64,000 nt of DNA from Morella rubra (taxonomy: Eukaryota > Streptophyta > Magnoliopsida > Fagales > Myricaceae): NCBI GenBank assembly GCA_003952965.2, contig CM025854.1, forward strand, positions 706,730 to 770,729, given 5' to 3'. Positions within the stretch are counted from its first letter, which is position 1, and each line of letters opens with the position of its first letter. The position numbers were made by a program, and so were the translations under genes. Shown piece after piece: positions 21,219 to 32,005 of this stretch. The notes beneath the pieces were generated by a model. It did not search any database. It worked only from the letters and a program-made list of their open reading frames with translations, and was not told the origin of the DNA.

Positions 21219-24194
21219 CCCGTTGTGCTACTCTCACGTCCTCGCAGCCCGACGTGAAAACACGCCCTTAGTTCATTTGTGACTATCCACTTCCAGTCTT
21301 TCAACCAGTTAGTTGTCTTTCCACTTTGTCATCCCTCGCCTTCTTCAATCTTCAGGTCGAGTTTCCCCTTGACCCTCTTATTATATTCATTCAGAGATTT
21401 TCCTTTCCTAGATCTTAGTGTAGAGATAATGTCAGGTCTGTGTACGAAGTTTTTACTGACCCAAAAAACAAAATTTAATGCACGGGACACATAACACATT
21501 GCCTGTTATCTTTTGCCTAATTAACTTTCGTAATCTCTAAACCTTTTAAGAACTTCTTTGGGCATTAGAGCTGCTTCTATTAGTCAGTTTGATCTGGAAA
21601 AACAGATCAAGAAACATTGACGCAATACTCTTGTTTATAAATTATTCATCACGATGAGTAAACAATAGAAACCTGGAAAAACAGAAAGAACAAATAAAAC
21701 AGATAATAAAGCCTCAATGAAGACAAAAAAAAGAAAAGAAAAAAGTAACGTCAAACATAAGAACAGCTGGTTCTAAAAGCTCGGGTAAGTCAAACCACGT
21801 TGATTGCTATGGTAGTTAGGTATACTTTTCTTTCGCTCAAGTATCCACGGACCCATAATTACAAAGTTAATATGAAGAAGACTCGGAAGAGCTTGATTTG
21901 CTGCTCCAGGAGAGAATTCGACTCTTTCCCGATCACTTTTTCTTAGGCACGACGCCGGCAAGTCACTGTGCTACAATTTACAGCCATCATTTTGGACGGC
22001 ACTCCTTTTATCCAAATTCTAAAGAGCAATTTATGCATGGCAAATAATCATCACAAATCATGTCAACACGTCACAGATGGCGCAACACACAAGGGGGACA
22101 AAGAGTTTCACGCTTACTTTGATTTCAGCATGTAGCCACTGATTTACGGGTCGCTCAGGCCAGTGTTATCATCTCAAATCATACGCATTGACGACGCCCA
22201 ACCCAGGCCCACCCTAAATCCCACTGCTGTTTGTTCTTTACTACTTAATAAAGCAGCCAAAGTACCAAACTGGAGTTGTTAATGGTACTTTTTTTTTGGT
22301 TCTATATACTGTCGAGTTGCTATTGCAACCCATGATCATCTCACTCTTCACTCTTGTTGATTCGAAATTATGCGGGCTTTTATTTGTATTTTGAATCGCC
22401 GTTTACTGTTTTCGTTTTACCTTTAACCTTTGAGTTCTATGCAAGTGCATGGATCGCTGTACCATTCAAGTGGAATCAAATTTTTGGTAACATATATTTC
22501 ATTAAGGAATGGGCTCCAATTATGTGGATGAATTAATTACCATTGATACGTTTGAAACATAAAAACATAGAAAACAGGAGTGGGAACACAGCTTGTATGT
22601 TACAGGTCAAACTACAACAAGGGATACTTCTGAGTTCTGATGTTGACTAGCATATTGCAAATGATTTTTCACACTATTAAGAATTTTCTGATTTTTTTAA
22701 GCAAATGGTTCGAATTTTATCAAGTTTACAAGTAAGACACAATTAACTATAGAAATATAAGAAAACATTTGAATGAATAGATCAAAACGTTTAAATTATC
22801 AGAGTTACTTAAGTTGAAAAGAATAGTTACAGGTTGTCTGATTTTTCTTTAAAGACTGCTGTAGCTCACGTTACTCATGTCCAAGGAAGTTTTGACCTTT
22901 CCAATCTCTCAGCGGTTAATAAATACCCATCAATGTATTTCTCTTCCCCATGAACGCAGGTGGAAACTGATTTGTAAAACAAACATCCAGCGAAGCATGT
23001 TTACCAGAAGGCAGAAGGAGCGGATCTTCGACATAAGAATTGAAAAATATCTCGGAGGTCATCGTTCGATGCTGCTGTGTTTGCTGTCAAAGATCGAAAT
23101 CACTATTTAATTATTGTGTCAAAAGATTGACCCATTTGACTGATACGTGCACGGCTGCAACCCCCTGCACTTTTCCAGTTGGAAGCAATGGTGCTGGTGT
23201 GTGACCGGACGTAATGGTAGGTTTGTGCTTTTCTTTGTCTCTTTCGGCAATGGTATGTTTATGCCGAGTTCATGTACTTGAAAGGATCCTCGAGAATATC
23301 TTTCTTCCTTTTTTTTTTTTTTTTTTTTTCCTTTTTCCTAATTGACTAAAGTTACGTTTCATGGAAAGACCATTCTTCTTTCTCTTTATTAACAACCGTG
23401 CACCTTTTATCCACTTCCAACTCTGCTCCTACTCCTACTTCTTCCTTGGCTTTTTAAGTGAAGTATTTTAGTAATAAGGGAGATTTCATGTGTTAAGAGT
23501 ATTTGTTTGGCAGTGATCTGGATAATTTTTGGATGGCATTAGAGATTTCATGTTTTAAGAGTGTTTGTTTACACAAAAATGAATGTGCAAAAGCATTAAT
23601 GTGCGTGAGAGATTGTATTAAATGATGCTTCAATTCACTAACAGCTTCATAATGAGCATTTAGTTAAAAAATTTCATACATCCTCTTTACAGGGAAAATG
23701 CTCCAAAAGTTTTAAAAACAATTGAAATTAAAATTAGTAGTACTTATTATTCTCCTGAATATTCTTAATTTTGACAGGGAATAAAATTCGTAAACCTTGA
23801 AAGAAAGTGTGAAAGAATTCGAAGAACGCGACATTGTACCTCTGCATTAATTAGGAACGATCCCGAACGAATACACCACAGGTATCACATGCGTTTCTTT
23901 TTTCTTGAAAACCGCACAACCGGGACAGAGAAAGCACAGAAGACTGGGGAGCGAGATACGTGATGAAAAGCACCTGAAGAAACCGCGGTGAAATGAAAAA
24001 GACCAGCAGTCTCCCTCTCACGAAGATGAAACTTATAGAACCCCGCCGTCTTTGCAGTGCGGGAAACCAAAGAAAACCCACCTCTTATATAGTCATACAT
24101 GTAGAAAATACTTGATAGTTGATACGTAATCCCAGGTTAATCTACCCAGTTAATATACTATTAAGTATGTAATACATATATAACAAGGTCACAG

Positions 24195-24203
24195 TATATA
24201 TAT
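24195..24203 (+). promoter_or_regulatory. TATA-like element of SAP
   Basis: TATATATAT lies 116 bp upstream of the SAP start codon at 24319, followed by a short CT-rich leader. It is inferred from sequence and position only. Confidence 0.4.
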
Positions 24204-24318
24204 CCAAGAATCCCAGACGGCAGACACCCTCTTTTTGGGTCCCTCACATTGTCTTTATCTCCACTTTTTGTCCTTGTTCCTTTCTTTTCCAGCTTACTTT
24301 ATAGCTCTACTTGTGTCG

Positions 24319-27300
24319 ATGTCTTCTTCTTCTTCTTCTTCTTCCAGGATGAAAATGGCAATGGCAACGGTGGCGGCAGCACCAGTGCAAGAAGAGGACG
24401 GGGTGATTTTGAAGGGCCCTCATCGTCTCGGCAACGTACTGTTAACGAGATTTGGCCGGAGCCTTTTGTTGAAGCTCTAGCTGCCCAAGTTGCCATTGGC
24501 GCTTCTCACTCTATTGGCCGCCTCGCTGCCGCTCCTGCCCTCGCTAATTTATTTCAGGTGTGTTCAGAATTTCCATTATCAATTCATGCTGCACTTTTTT
24601 TCTTGAGGAATGAAATTTAGTTTTGTTTTAGCAATTTACTAATATATTAACGAGTGAGGACTGAGAATTCTTGGTTGAGATTTTGCATGCGATGCCAAAG
24701 TTGTCACCGTAAATGGTTTCTCATGTTCGCGATTCCATAATCTCTTTCGTTTATCTTAGGAAACAGAATCACAACATTGGAAAGTTGGTTGTTTTGTTTC
24801 CCAATTAAATGAACAACTTATTGGGCTGGTCAAAGTGTCTGCGAAATGCTAAACGTTCGAGAAATAGAAAAGATTCAGGTCAAAGTGTCTGTTTGGTTCG
24901 TCCAACATGGGATATTTGAATACCCATGTGGAGAATTTAACCCCTTTCTTTCGTTTTTGAATTTTGTCTTTGAAGAGAAAAATAACTTCTTCGGGACCGT
25001 AGAAGAGTCTGAAAGCTGAAACAGTGATCTAACGCCTACAAGCATCCGAGAAGAAACTGTTTTCTGAAAGCAAATGCTTTTTGATGGGTCATTTTCTTCC
25101 TAACTCATGTCCCTTTCAGAGATTTCCTCCTGTTAACACTTTGCAATGTCTGTTTTCGGACCACCTTTCCATATCTAGTGAAAAGGGTTCTTTTGGCGTG
25201 AATTTCGTTTTGCTTTTATTCTCATGTATATCACTTATGCTTTAGAAATTCTCCTCCTTTTGACTCAACTTTCTTGCTTCTCTAGAAAATTTTCGGGGTG
25301 CCTTTCTAAGCTTCTAATACTCAAGCGTTAAGAAAGAGTGCCCAAACGTTAAATATCACTTATGCTTTTGAAATTTTCCTCCTTTTGACTCAACTTTCTT
25401 TCTTCTCCTAGTTCTCTAGAAAATTTACGGGTTGCCTTTCTAAGCTTCTAATTCTCAAACGTAAAGCGTTAAAAATGAGCGGGGCTTCTGGGTATAATTA
25501 ATCGAATCAATACATAGGTATTGATTCAACTAATTAGGAGTAGTGAAGAATAGTCTTGTAGTGTAGTACTCTTCGAGCCATATTTCACACGAAACCTTAA
25601 ATATTAGGAGCAAGTTGGTGGGTACTGTACATGAACATGGAGCCGTAGCCCGTGTGCTGAAAAAGCACATGGAGCCGTATGCTGATTTACCAGGTGATGT
25701 CTCCCTCCAGTCAACCGAAGGGATATGGTCTTACTACAAACCCAACACCCTAGACGTTGTCGATTTCTATTTTGTTGTTTTGCTTCTTTTTCGCAAACCC
25801 AACACCAGTCTGCTCTGACAAACAATTGACGAATCTCTTCTTTACTCCCTGCGTTTCAAAAGATCATTGTCAAAGATAGAAGCATCGATCGATAATAATA
25901 ACACACTTCTGCATGTCGCTTACAAACAGCCAACCTCCAGCTTACCTTCATTTGGAACATCACGATCATCAAGCTCGTATCTTACATAAAATATAGGAAG
26001 ATGGAGTTTGTCACGTTTGTGAGAGAGACTTTGAAAAATAATACTATTTCTACTCAGAAAAAGACTTGTAGGGAGGGTTGGTCCGGGATGGGCAGATAAA
26101 GATTCTCTGCTTTGAACGAACTAGACAGGCCTTTGGCTCTAGCCCTTTCTTGGAAATGAAAGAGAAACCTCGTGGGAAAGCACGCTTTGTTATCCTATGT
26201 TTGTATCACTTACATGTGAGCCTATATTTGTATCCTATGTCCACATATAACATGCTATATGTGGACCACAGCTAATAGAGTCTCTGTCCTTTCTTGTTCG
26301 TCAATGACATCTCCTTGTTCAACTACAGGTGTATCGTCATTGTAATTAGTCATGGTTGTGAAACTCCGTACATTGATTTTTATAATGTCATGATCATTAT
26401 ACGCATTGTTCTTTAGGGGGCACAATCTGATGTTGCTAGATCTTGATCGTAAGTGCTCTTCCACCGGTACTCCAGGGGGGTATTGACCGAGTAAAAATTG
26501 CTGCAGGAGTAATTGTCGCTTTGCCTGTATAATTTTTTATTCTTCGTGCAACCTCACACTCTATCTCTCTTCTGTACATATATTGTATGTGGGGGAGATT
26601 GTACTTGGTGTACCTTATCTCTTAACATGGATTGAGTAATTATGCGGACGAGCTGCCGGGCTCTTTCTCCCATATAGTAGGATGGCATGACGAGGGTCTT
26701 ATACCACTGCCACCGAGTCTTATGTGCTACAAGACAAAGCTGATTCCATGTCTGAGAGCTTTCGGCATACAACACAACCGTTCTTTATTTAGGCTCTGGG
26801 TCTCTGACTGACACCTCTCTTACGCCTCTCTACGACTGCTCTCTAGTCCCTAGTCTCTCCTGTTTCGCTACTTTTCCTCGCCTGCCATGGCTCTGCCTTC
26901 AATGTCTAGTCTCTCACAAAATAAAGCTATACGCGCATGCCGCATGGGCTCACTGTGTTGGCTCCTCTATCCATAATATGCCCACGAGGTTGCTGTTCGA
27001 GTACCCAATCACACGCTGAAACCGCCACTACTCACGGGCACTCCATATATGGCTCGATGAGTCTATTACCTTTTTATTTATATTTTTCTGTTGGGGAGTT
27101 GGGAAACAACTGAAGCGGAAATCTCAAACAATCCTTCGTGTAGATCTTTGTCCCTTAAGCACACAACTACCTCGCACCATTTTCATGGTTGAGGGGCCAA
27201 CCTCGAGAATCATAAGATGGTCAAACTGGAATCTCGTGGCTAATCATTTTTTAAAGCCTTAACGATTCGTTTTGAAAGGTGATTGATTGCTTGTGCTCTT

Positions 27301-28612
27301 GCCTAGACAAGGAAAAACAAAGACTTAAGTCACACTTTATTATCCTAATGCGACAATGATCTTGAGTATCGGGAGATTTCTAAAGCCAATACATTTGCAT
27401 TCCACGCATGCTTTGCTCAACTTTGGTCTACGTGCATGCATGAGTTTTTATTTGTCTACGTGGTTTTGGTGGCGATTGCAGGTTTGTTCCACGTGGCGGG
27501 CCGTCTCTCGCTCGGATCTCCTGTGGCAGCGTCTCACTCGCCATGTTTGGCGACGGACCCACCTCCTCCGTGACACTTGGCACGACGAGTTCGTTTACTG
27601 GCACCGGACGGCGCAGAACTTCCGCATGCGCAGGTCATCCCACGCTACTCTCAACTTCTTCGACCAGTCCGACGTGGATGACCCAGACGGCAACACTTGC
27701 CGCTGTCTCGCTCTCTCCGACCGCCACGTTGCGTGCGGCTTCGCCGACGGCGTGGTTCGGCTCTTTGAGGTAGAGACCCTCGTCCACGTTCGCACTTTTC
27801 GGGCCCACCACGACAACCGGTTTGGCCGGTTCTCGCGGGCTGTGTCCGGCATCATCATCGTTGGCGACACGAGACTCATATTTGCCACGTTGGATGGTGA
27901 TATCCACGTGGCGCTCATCGACGAGGCTGGGCCTGCTTCCCATCCTCGCAGGGCCCATCTGGGTAACGTGGTGAACGACGGGGCGCTCGTCGACTTTACA
28001 GGGTGCGAGCGATGGTGGGTAGGCCTTTACGCCGGCGCACCGGGCCGGGCCTTCCACATCTGGGATGGTATCACCGAGGAGCCGGTCTTCGTGGGCGGGT
28101 CATTGACAGACCCGCAGGCGGTGCCGGGTTGGCACATGTTAACCGAAGTGACCGAAGTCGTGGGCCGAGTGCGAGTCACGACTCAGGAATCCGCCGTGGC
28201 GTGCACGAGCGCGCGGGTCATAGTGTTCGACTTGAGGAATCAAGGGGTGGTCTTAGGTGAGGAAGAATGCAGGAGAGGCCTAGTCGTGACCTCGGTTGAC
28301 GTTAGCGACGAGGCATACGTTAGCGTCAACGGCCGTGGCATTGCTAGGGTGCGCCGGGTGGGAACGCTGGAAGAGGTGTGTCGGTTTAATGTTGGGGGGC
28401 GTGGGCCTGTGGTGGGGTGCATGAACTTGGGATACGCGCTAATGTGCGTCGGGGGTGTGATACGGGTGTGGGAGGTAAAGCAGGGCGAGAACCTGGGCAG
28501 GTTTAGAGAGAGAGTAGGGGAGCTGAACGCCCTCGTGGCAAACGAGAGACACGTGGCGGCGTCATCAACTGACACGACAATACACCTATGGGATTTTGGT
28601 CCACAAGATTGA
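24319..28612 (+). CDS. SAP: STERILE APETALA F-box protein, left-arm copy (1-bp frameshift in exon 1)
   Basis: Exon 1 is 24319-24557 and exon 2 is 27482-28612, with a 2.9-kb intron between. SAP is the F-box subunit of an SCF ubiquitin ligase; in Arabidopsis it limits PEAPOD repressors and so promotes organ growth and flower development. Seen: a serine-rich start, an F-box-like region (NEIWPEPFVEALAAQ to the TRHVW segment), and a C-terminal WD-like/beta-propeller region (GFADGVVRLFEVETL, RAFHIWDG, IRVWEV, IHLWDFG). As written, exon 1 lacks one C after the serine run (TTCCAGG here, TTCCCAGG in the other arm). This shifts the frame and would abolish the protein. A homopolymer consensus error is the simplest cause. 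Exon 2 is intact and identical to the other arm. The order G6PD1 then SAP on one strand recalls Arabidopsis At5g35790/At5g35770. Confidence 0.88.
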
Positions 28613-29477
28613 TTAGTAAGCCGGGGGAGATCGAGTGTATGGGTAGGATTTTAGTCGCATGGGTAAGGCTAGCAGAAAGGACAAGAGACTTGAGAGATGG
28701 AGATAGATATGGTGGCTGGGCGTGGGAGACGACGCTGTTTTGGGGAGTAGCTATTTGCTAAGGTAGGTTAAAAATGGTGCATGCCTGACGCCGGAGACCA
28801 TGAAAGGCCCCGCCGTATTTATTTATTGTTTCTTTTTGTATGGGTTAAGTCTCTGTAAGTTGGACGGACTCTGCTTGATCTGAACCCTTCGGGTTGTAGC
28901 TTTCCCTTTTGTATTGCAATTGACTTTCTATTTCGTTGCCGGTATTTTTTTCGGTTATCGAGAAAAATGGCAGGCTTCTTTTGTGCCCTTTATGCATTCT
29001 TTCGTTCTAAATGAAGGCATGGGAGGCCAGCTTCATCTTTCTCTTCCACTTCAACGTATTTTTAATTGCATTACATTACAGTGCCGGGCCCCCTTAAAAG
29101 AGCCTGAACTTCTCTATGGAGATAATCTTCCGACAGAAAACTGGAAAAGCTAACTCCGCCACTCTGCGGCGATTATTTTATAATATACAAAAGGCATCGT
29201 CCGGGATATAAGGTAAGAAGTTAATATTTCCAAATGGCTCTCATTTCCACAAAAGGAATCACAGTTATCTGATGCTAAACATTATGAATTCACATTATCC
29301 AATTGCAAACTGTTGGTATGTTTATAAATTTTTAAGAATCGGGGAATTTGCACAATAACCCTGAGGCCCATGTGCAAGCGTCTCCAAATGTTCCCATAAT
29401 GATACCATTGCCATCTTTCTCCGTCCCTCTTTCCTCGTCTCCTTATCCTTTTTGCGGTGGCAATACTTTTGAAGAGT
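28613..29477. other. SAP 3' region, no gene seen
   Basis: 3' UTR of SAP and intergenic DNA. No recognised coding sequence or element. Confidence 0.5.
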
Positions 29478-30348
29478 CCTAACCTGAACTTTCTGCCAGG
29501 GCCCATGAAGCTTTCTCTTACAGGAACTTGCATCGGTTGATTGGTTCAGGCTCGCTACCACATCATTCTTTGAGTGGCTTAGTCAAGAACTATGGCTCTG
29601 TTGTGCAAGTAAAAAGCTGGGTGAGCTTTCCACTATAAGTATCTCGTCAGCGAAAGCAGCTAGAGAGGTGTTGATGACAAATGCTCTTTGTTTCGCGCAA
29701 AGGCCTACCTTTCTTGCTGCTGATGTTTTCCCGATTCCTCGTTCAGGTCTTTTTTCCTGTCCCTATAACAAGTACCACCGACAAATGAGAAAAATTTGCA
29801 CCCAGGAACTCCTAGGTGCTGACCGCGTCCGGGCTTTTAGAATAGTAAGAAAAAAGAGGTATAGAATCTAATCCATTTCATCGTCCCAGGGGCTCTCCAT
29901 GACCTGCGCAAGAATTTATCAATCATGGCAAACAATCTAATTTCCAGGGCAGTATTTGGAGGGAAGTGCAAAAGTCATTCTTTTTTCTTTTTATAAGGAG
30001 TGCATCTGTGCAAAAGCCATTCATATCATTGGTGAACAAGATGATGACCTTCAGTCAAGGCTTTAATTTTCCTGATTTGTTCCCTTCACTTAAATTACTT
30101 CGCTTCTTTACTGGGATGAAGCCGGCGTTGGAGAGATTAAAGCTAATTCAATCTTTCTCAGGATCTCTACACTGCAGAGGGTGAGAGAACATCAATCACC
30201 TTAGAATGGGCAATGTCTGAGCTGCTAAGAAACCCAAGAGCAATGAAGAAGGCACAGGCTGAAGTGCGACAGGTCCTGAGAGGATAGAAAAACCTAGAAG
30301 ACAGACATCCAGAAGTTAGATTACATCAAATTAGTCATCAAAGAAACT
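29478..30348 (+). pseudogene. Cytochrome P450 (CYP71-like) pseudogene
   Basis: Pieces of a P450 occur in order but in shifting frames: LPGPMKLSLTGT (proline-rich hinge), SLPHHSLSGLVKNYGS, LGELSTISISSAKAARE, then FAQRPTFLAADVF, YHRQMRKICTQELL (helix C region with the usual W replaced), GFNFPDLFPSLKLL, and an I-helix/post-helix piece SITLEWAMSELLRNPRAMKK with KLDYIKLVIKET. Stop codons and frameshifts separate them, and the K-helix ExxR onward and the heme-binding cysteine loop are absent. The pattern is that of CYP71-clan plant P450s. It is a relic with no possible function as written, and it is duplicated in the right arm. Confidence 0.8.
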
Positions 30349-31153
30349 CGACATGACAGAGTCTGATGGAGAACCCAGACGGAGAAAGAATGATGTGATT
30401 CCGCGTTAGGCACTAATTCCATAATTAAATTAACTGACCCTAAGCCTGTATGATCATTACTTTCTGATAGATATACAAGGTGCCAAACCTGTTGCTATTG
30501 TTCTGTTCTCTCATCTATCATGAAGGCAACAGAAAACTAGGACCATCAATATTTTTTTTTTTCGTGATTTCTGAGTCATTTTTTGTTTGTATTGATACAT
30601 ACGCACTAGAAGAACATGCACTAAAACCCAAATCTCGCAAGTGATGAGCAGTACTGACTATGAAAAGATATTCCAACAGCAGAGGCGAGCAAACACAGTC
30701 GTCAACCCTCATCTCTACTTATATCTCTCGTGTTCGGTGACTTAGGTTTAGTTTAATTTCAACGAGTACAGAAAGATATATTATTATCTATATTCAAGCT
30801 TTGCTCAGTGGCTACCAAACCCCCATGCTTTAGCACCAGGTGGAACAGCCCTGGTTTTAGTTATGTTTGTTGAATGAGAACACACAATAAGCAAAACAGA
30901 GGGAAATAACTAACCCCTGCCTACGCTACGGGAAGTTTGACTAGCTGGCTCCTTTTTTGTTGCCGCAGCCTTCCTGTTGTTTCTGCTTACTTGAACCCCA
31001 CATATCCAATATCTACCTCTTTTAGCTTACAGGAATTTTGTTCTGGTGCAGCCACGTTTGAAGTAGCCGGAATTATAGAACTGAAAAGTACCAACTTCCT
31101 TTTCCCCAGTACTTTACACAATAGCTTCCCACAGAGTCAGGAATGGTTTAAGA
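30349..31153. other. Spacer between the P450 and PPR relics
   Basis: No coding signal recognised. The sequence next to 31154 replaces the missing C-terminal half of the PPR relic, so one end is a deletion or insertion breakpoint. Confidence 0.45.
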
Positions 31154-32005
31154 TCATCCTGCAATCAGAGTATTATAGGATTCAATATTTGGTTTTAAAC
31201 CCATGATCTCCAGCTCCCCGAAAACCTCAACGGCCTTCTCTACTTTTCCCAATTTACAATAAGCACGCATAAGCATATTAAGAGTATAAACATTCGGGGA
31301 AATCCTATGATGCCGGAGTTCTCTATAGAATGCCAAAGCAATATCTGTCCTCTGTAAATCAAGCAAAGAGTTCATGTACGCATTGCGCGACTCAATAATA
31401 GGGAAAAACCCCTAATCCTTCATGAGACAAAATATGTCCGTGGCATTCCTAGACTTCTTCATATGCGCTAAAGTCTTGAAAAGTGAGTCAAAAACACGAG
31501 GAGAAGAATCACACAAGCGATACGAGTGCAGCATTTCCCCAAACAGATTCAAGGGCACATCTATCGTACAGGATACCATAATGTTCCTCAAAATGGACTC
31601 AGCAGATTTGAATTTTCGGTTTTTGGTGAGAATGTGGAGTATTATTGACTGGGTTTCGAGGGTATGGCAACTGGGTTTCTGAATCCCAACCCAGTTGAAG
31701 AACTCCTGAGAAAGAACATGGTCCTTCTGATTCTTCAACAATATATGTTTTACTCTGAGGGTTGTTAGGCCAGTCGATAGCAATCTGAGCTTCGGCCACT
31801 CCGTGTGAATTAGGTGGCTGTGTGCAACATTTATGAAATCAAGATCCCGACCTCTGGGTTCAGGGACTGTTCGGTGGGGTATTGGAATTGGTTTCCAGTT
31901 CATTCTTCCCAATTTTCCAGCAATATTGAGTTCTTCGGAGGTGTGAGTTTTAGCCAAGGAATTTAGAGAAGTCGAGAATCGACGGAATGAAAAACTATTA
32001 TTCAT
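31154..32005 (-). pseudogene. Truncated PPR pseudogene (At4g26680-like)
   Basis: A 284-codon reading frame on the minus strand starting at 32005, with one in-frame TAG at 31412-31414 after MKD. The segments on either side stay in the same frame. The N-terminus is a mitochondrial-type presequence; then come P-class PPR motifs (VFDSLFKTLAHMKKSRNATD; ISPNVYTLNMLMRAYCKLGK; GLKPNIESYNTLIAG). In Arabidopsis At4g26680 the phrase is MKDYGFLP, so a tyrosine codon appears to have become TAG. The frame then ends at NTLIAG, where about half of the expected protein is missing. Stop plus truncation make it non-functional. The right arm has the same stop and the same breakpoint. Confidence 0.85.

Larger units (their letters stand above)
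18478..24194. other. Intergenic region between G6PD1 and SAP
   Basis: About 5.7 kb without a recognised gene. 18950-19390 and 20070-20460 are very AT-rich. They bracket a less AT-rich block (about 19420-20070) of unknown nature, which carries GGGCCAAGGCCC and may be part of a transposon or LTR remnant. 20340-20445 is poly-A junk in this arm, unlike its mirror. A MITE-like element (20608-20830) and a (CCCTAT)4 microsatellite (21195-21218) follow. Open frames here are short and lack family motifs. Confidence 0.5.

Noticed and set aside
20907..21257. 116-residue open frame upstream of SAP
   Set aside because: Contains a (CCCTAT)n microsatellite translated as a PYPYPY run and simple-sequence stretches; no family resemblance and no supporting splice or start context.
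25604..25825. Short open frames within the SAP intron
   Set aside because: Overlapping frames on both strands, no recognised domain, located inside the intron.
27595..28057. Minus-strand frames of 107 and 140 residues over SAP exon 2
   Set aside because: Antisense shadows of the GC-rich SAP exon; the sense strand has clear family homology.
27356..28612. A separate 418-residue gene starting at 27356
   Set aside because: The first 42 codons are intron sequence. Homology to SAP begins at VCSTW after the acceptor at 27481, and exon 1 lies 2.9 kb upstream.
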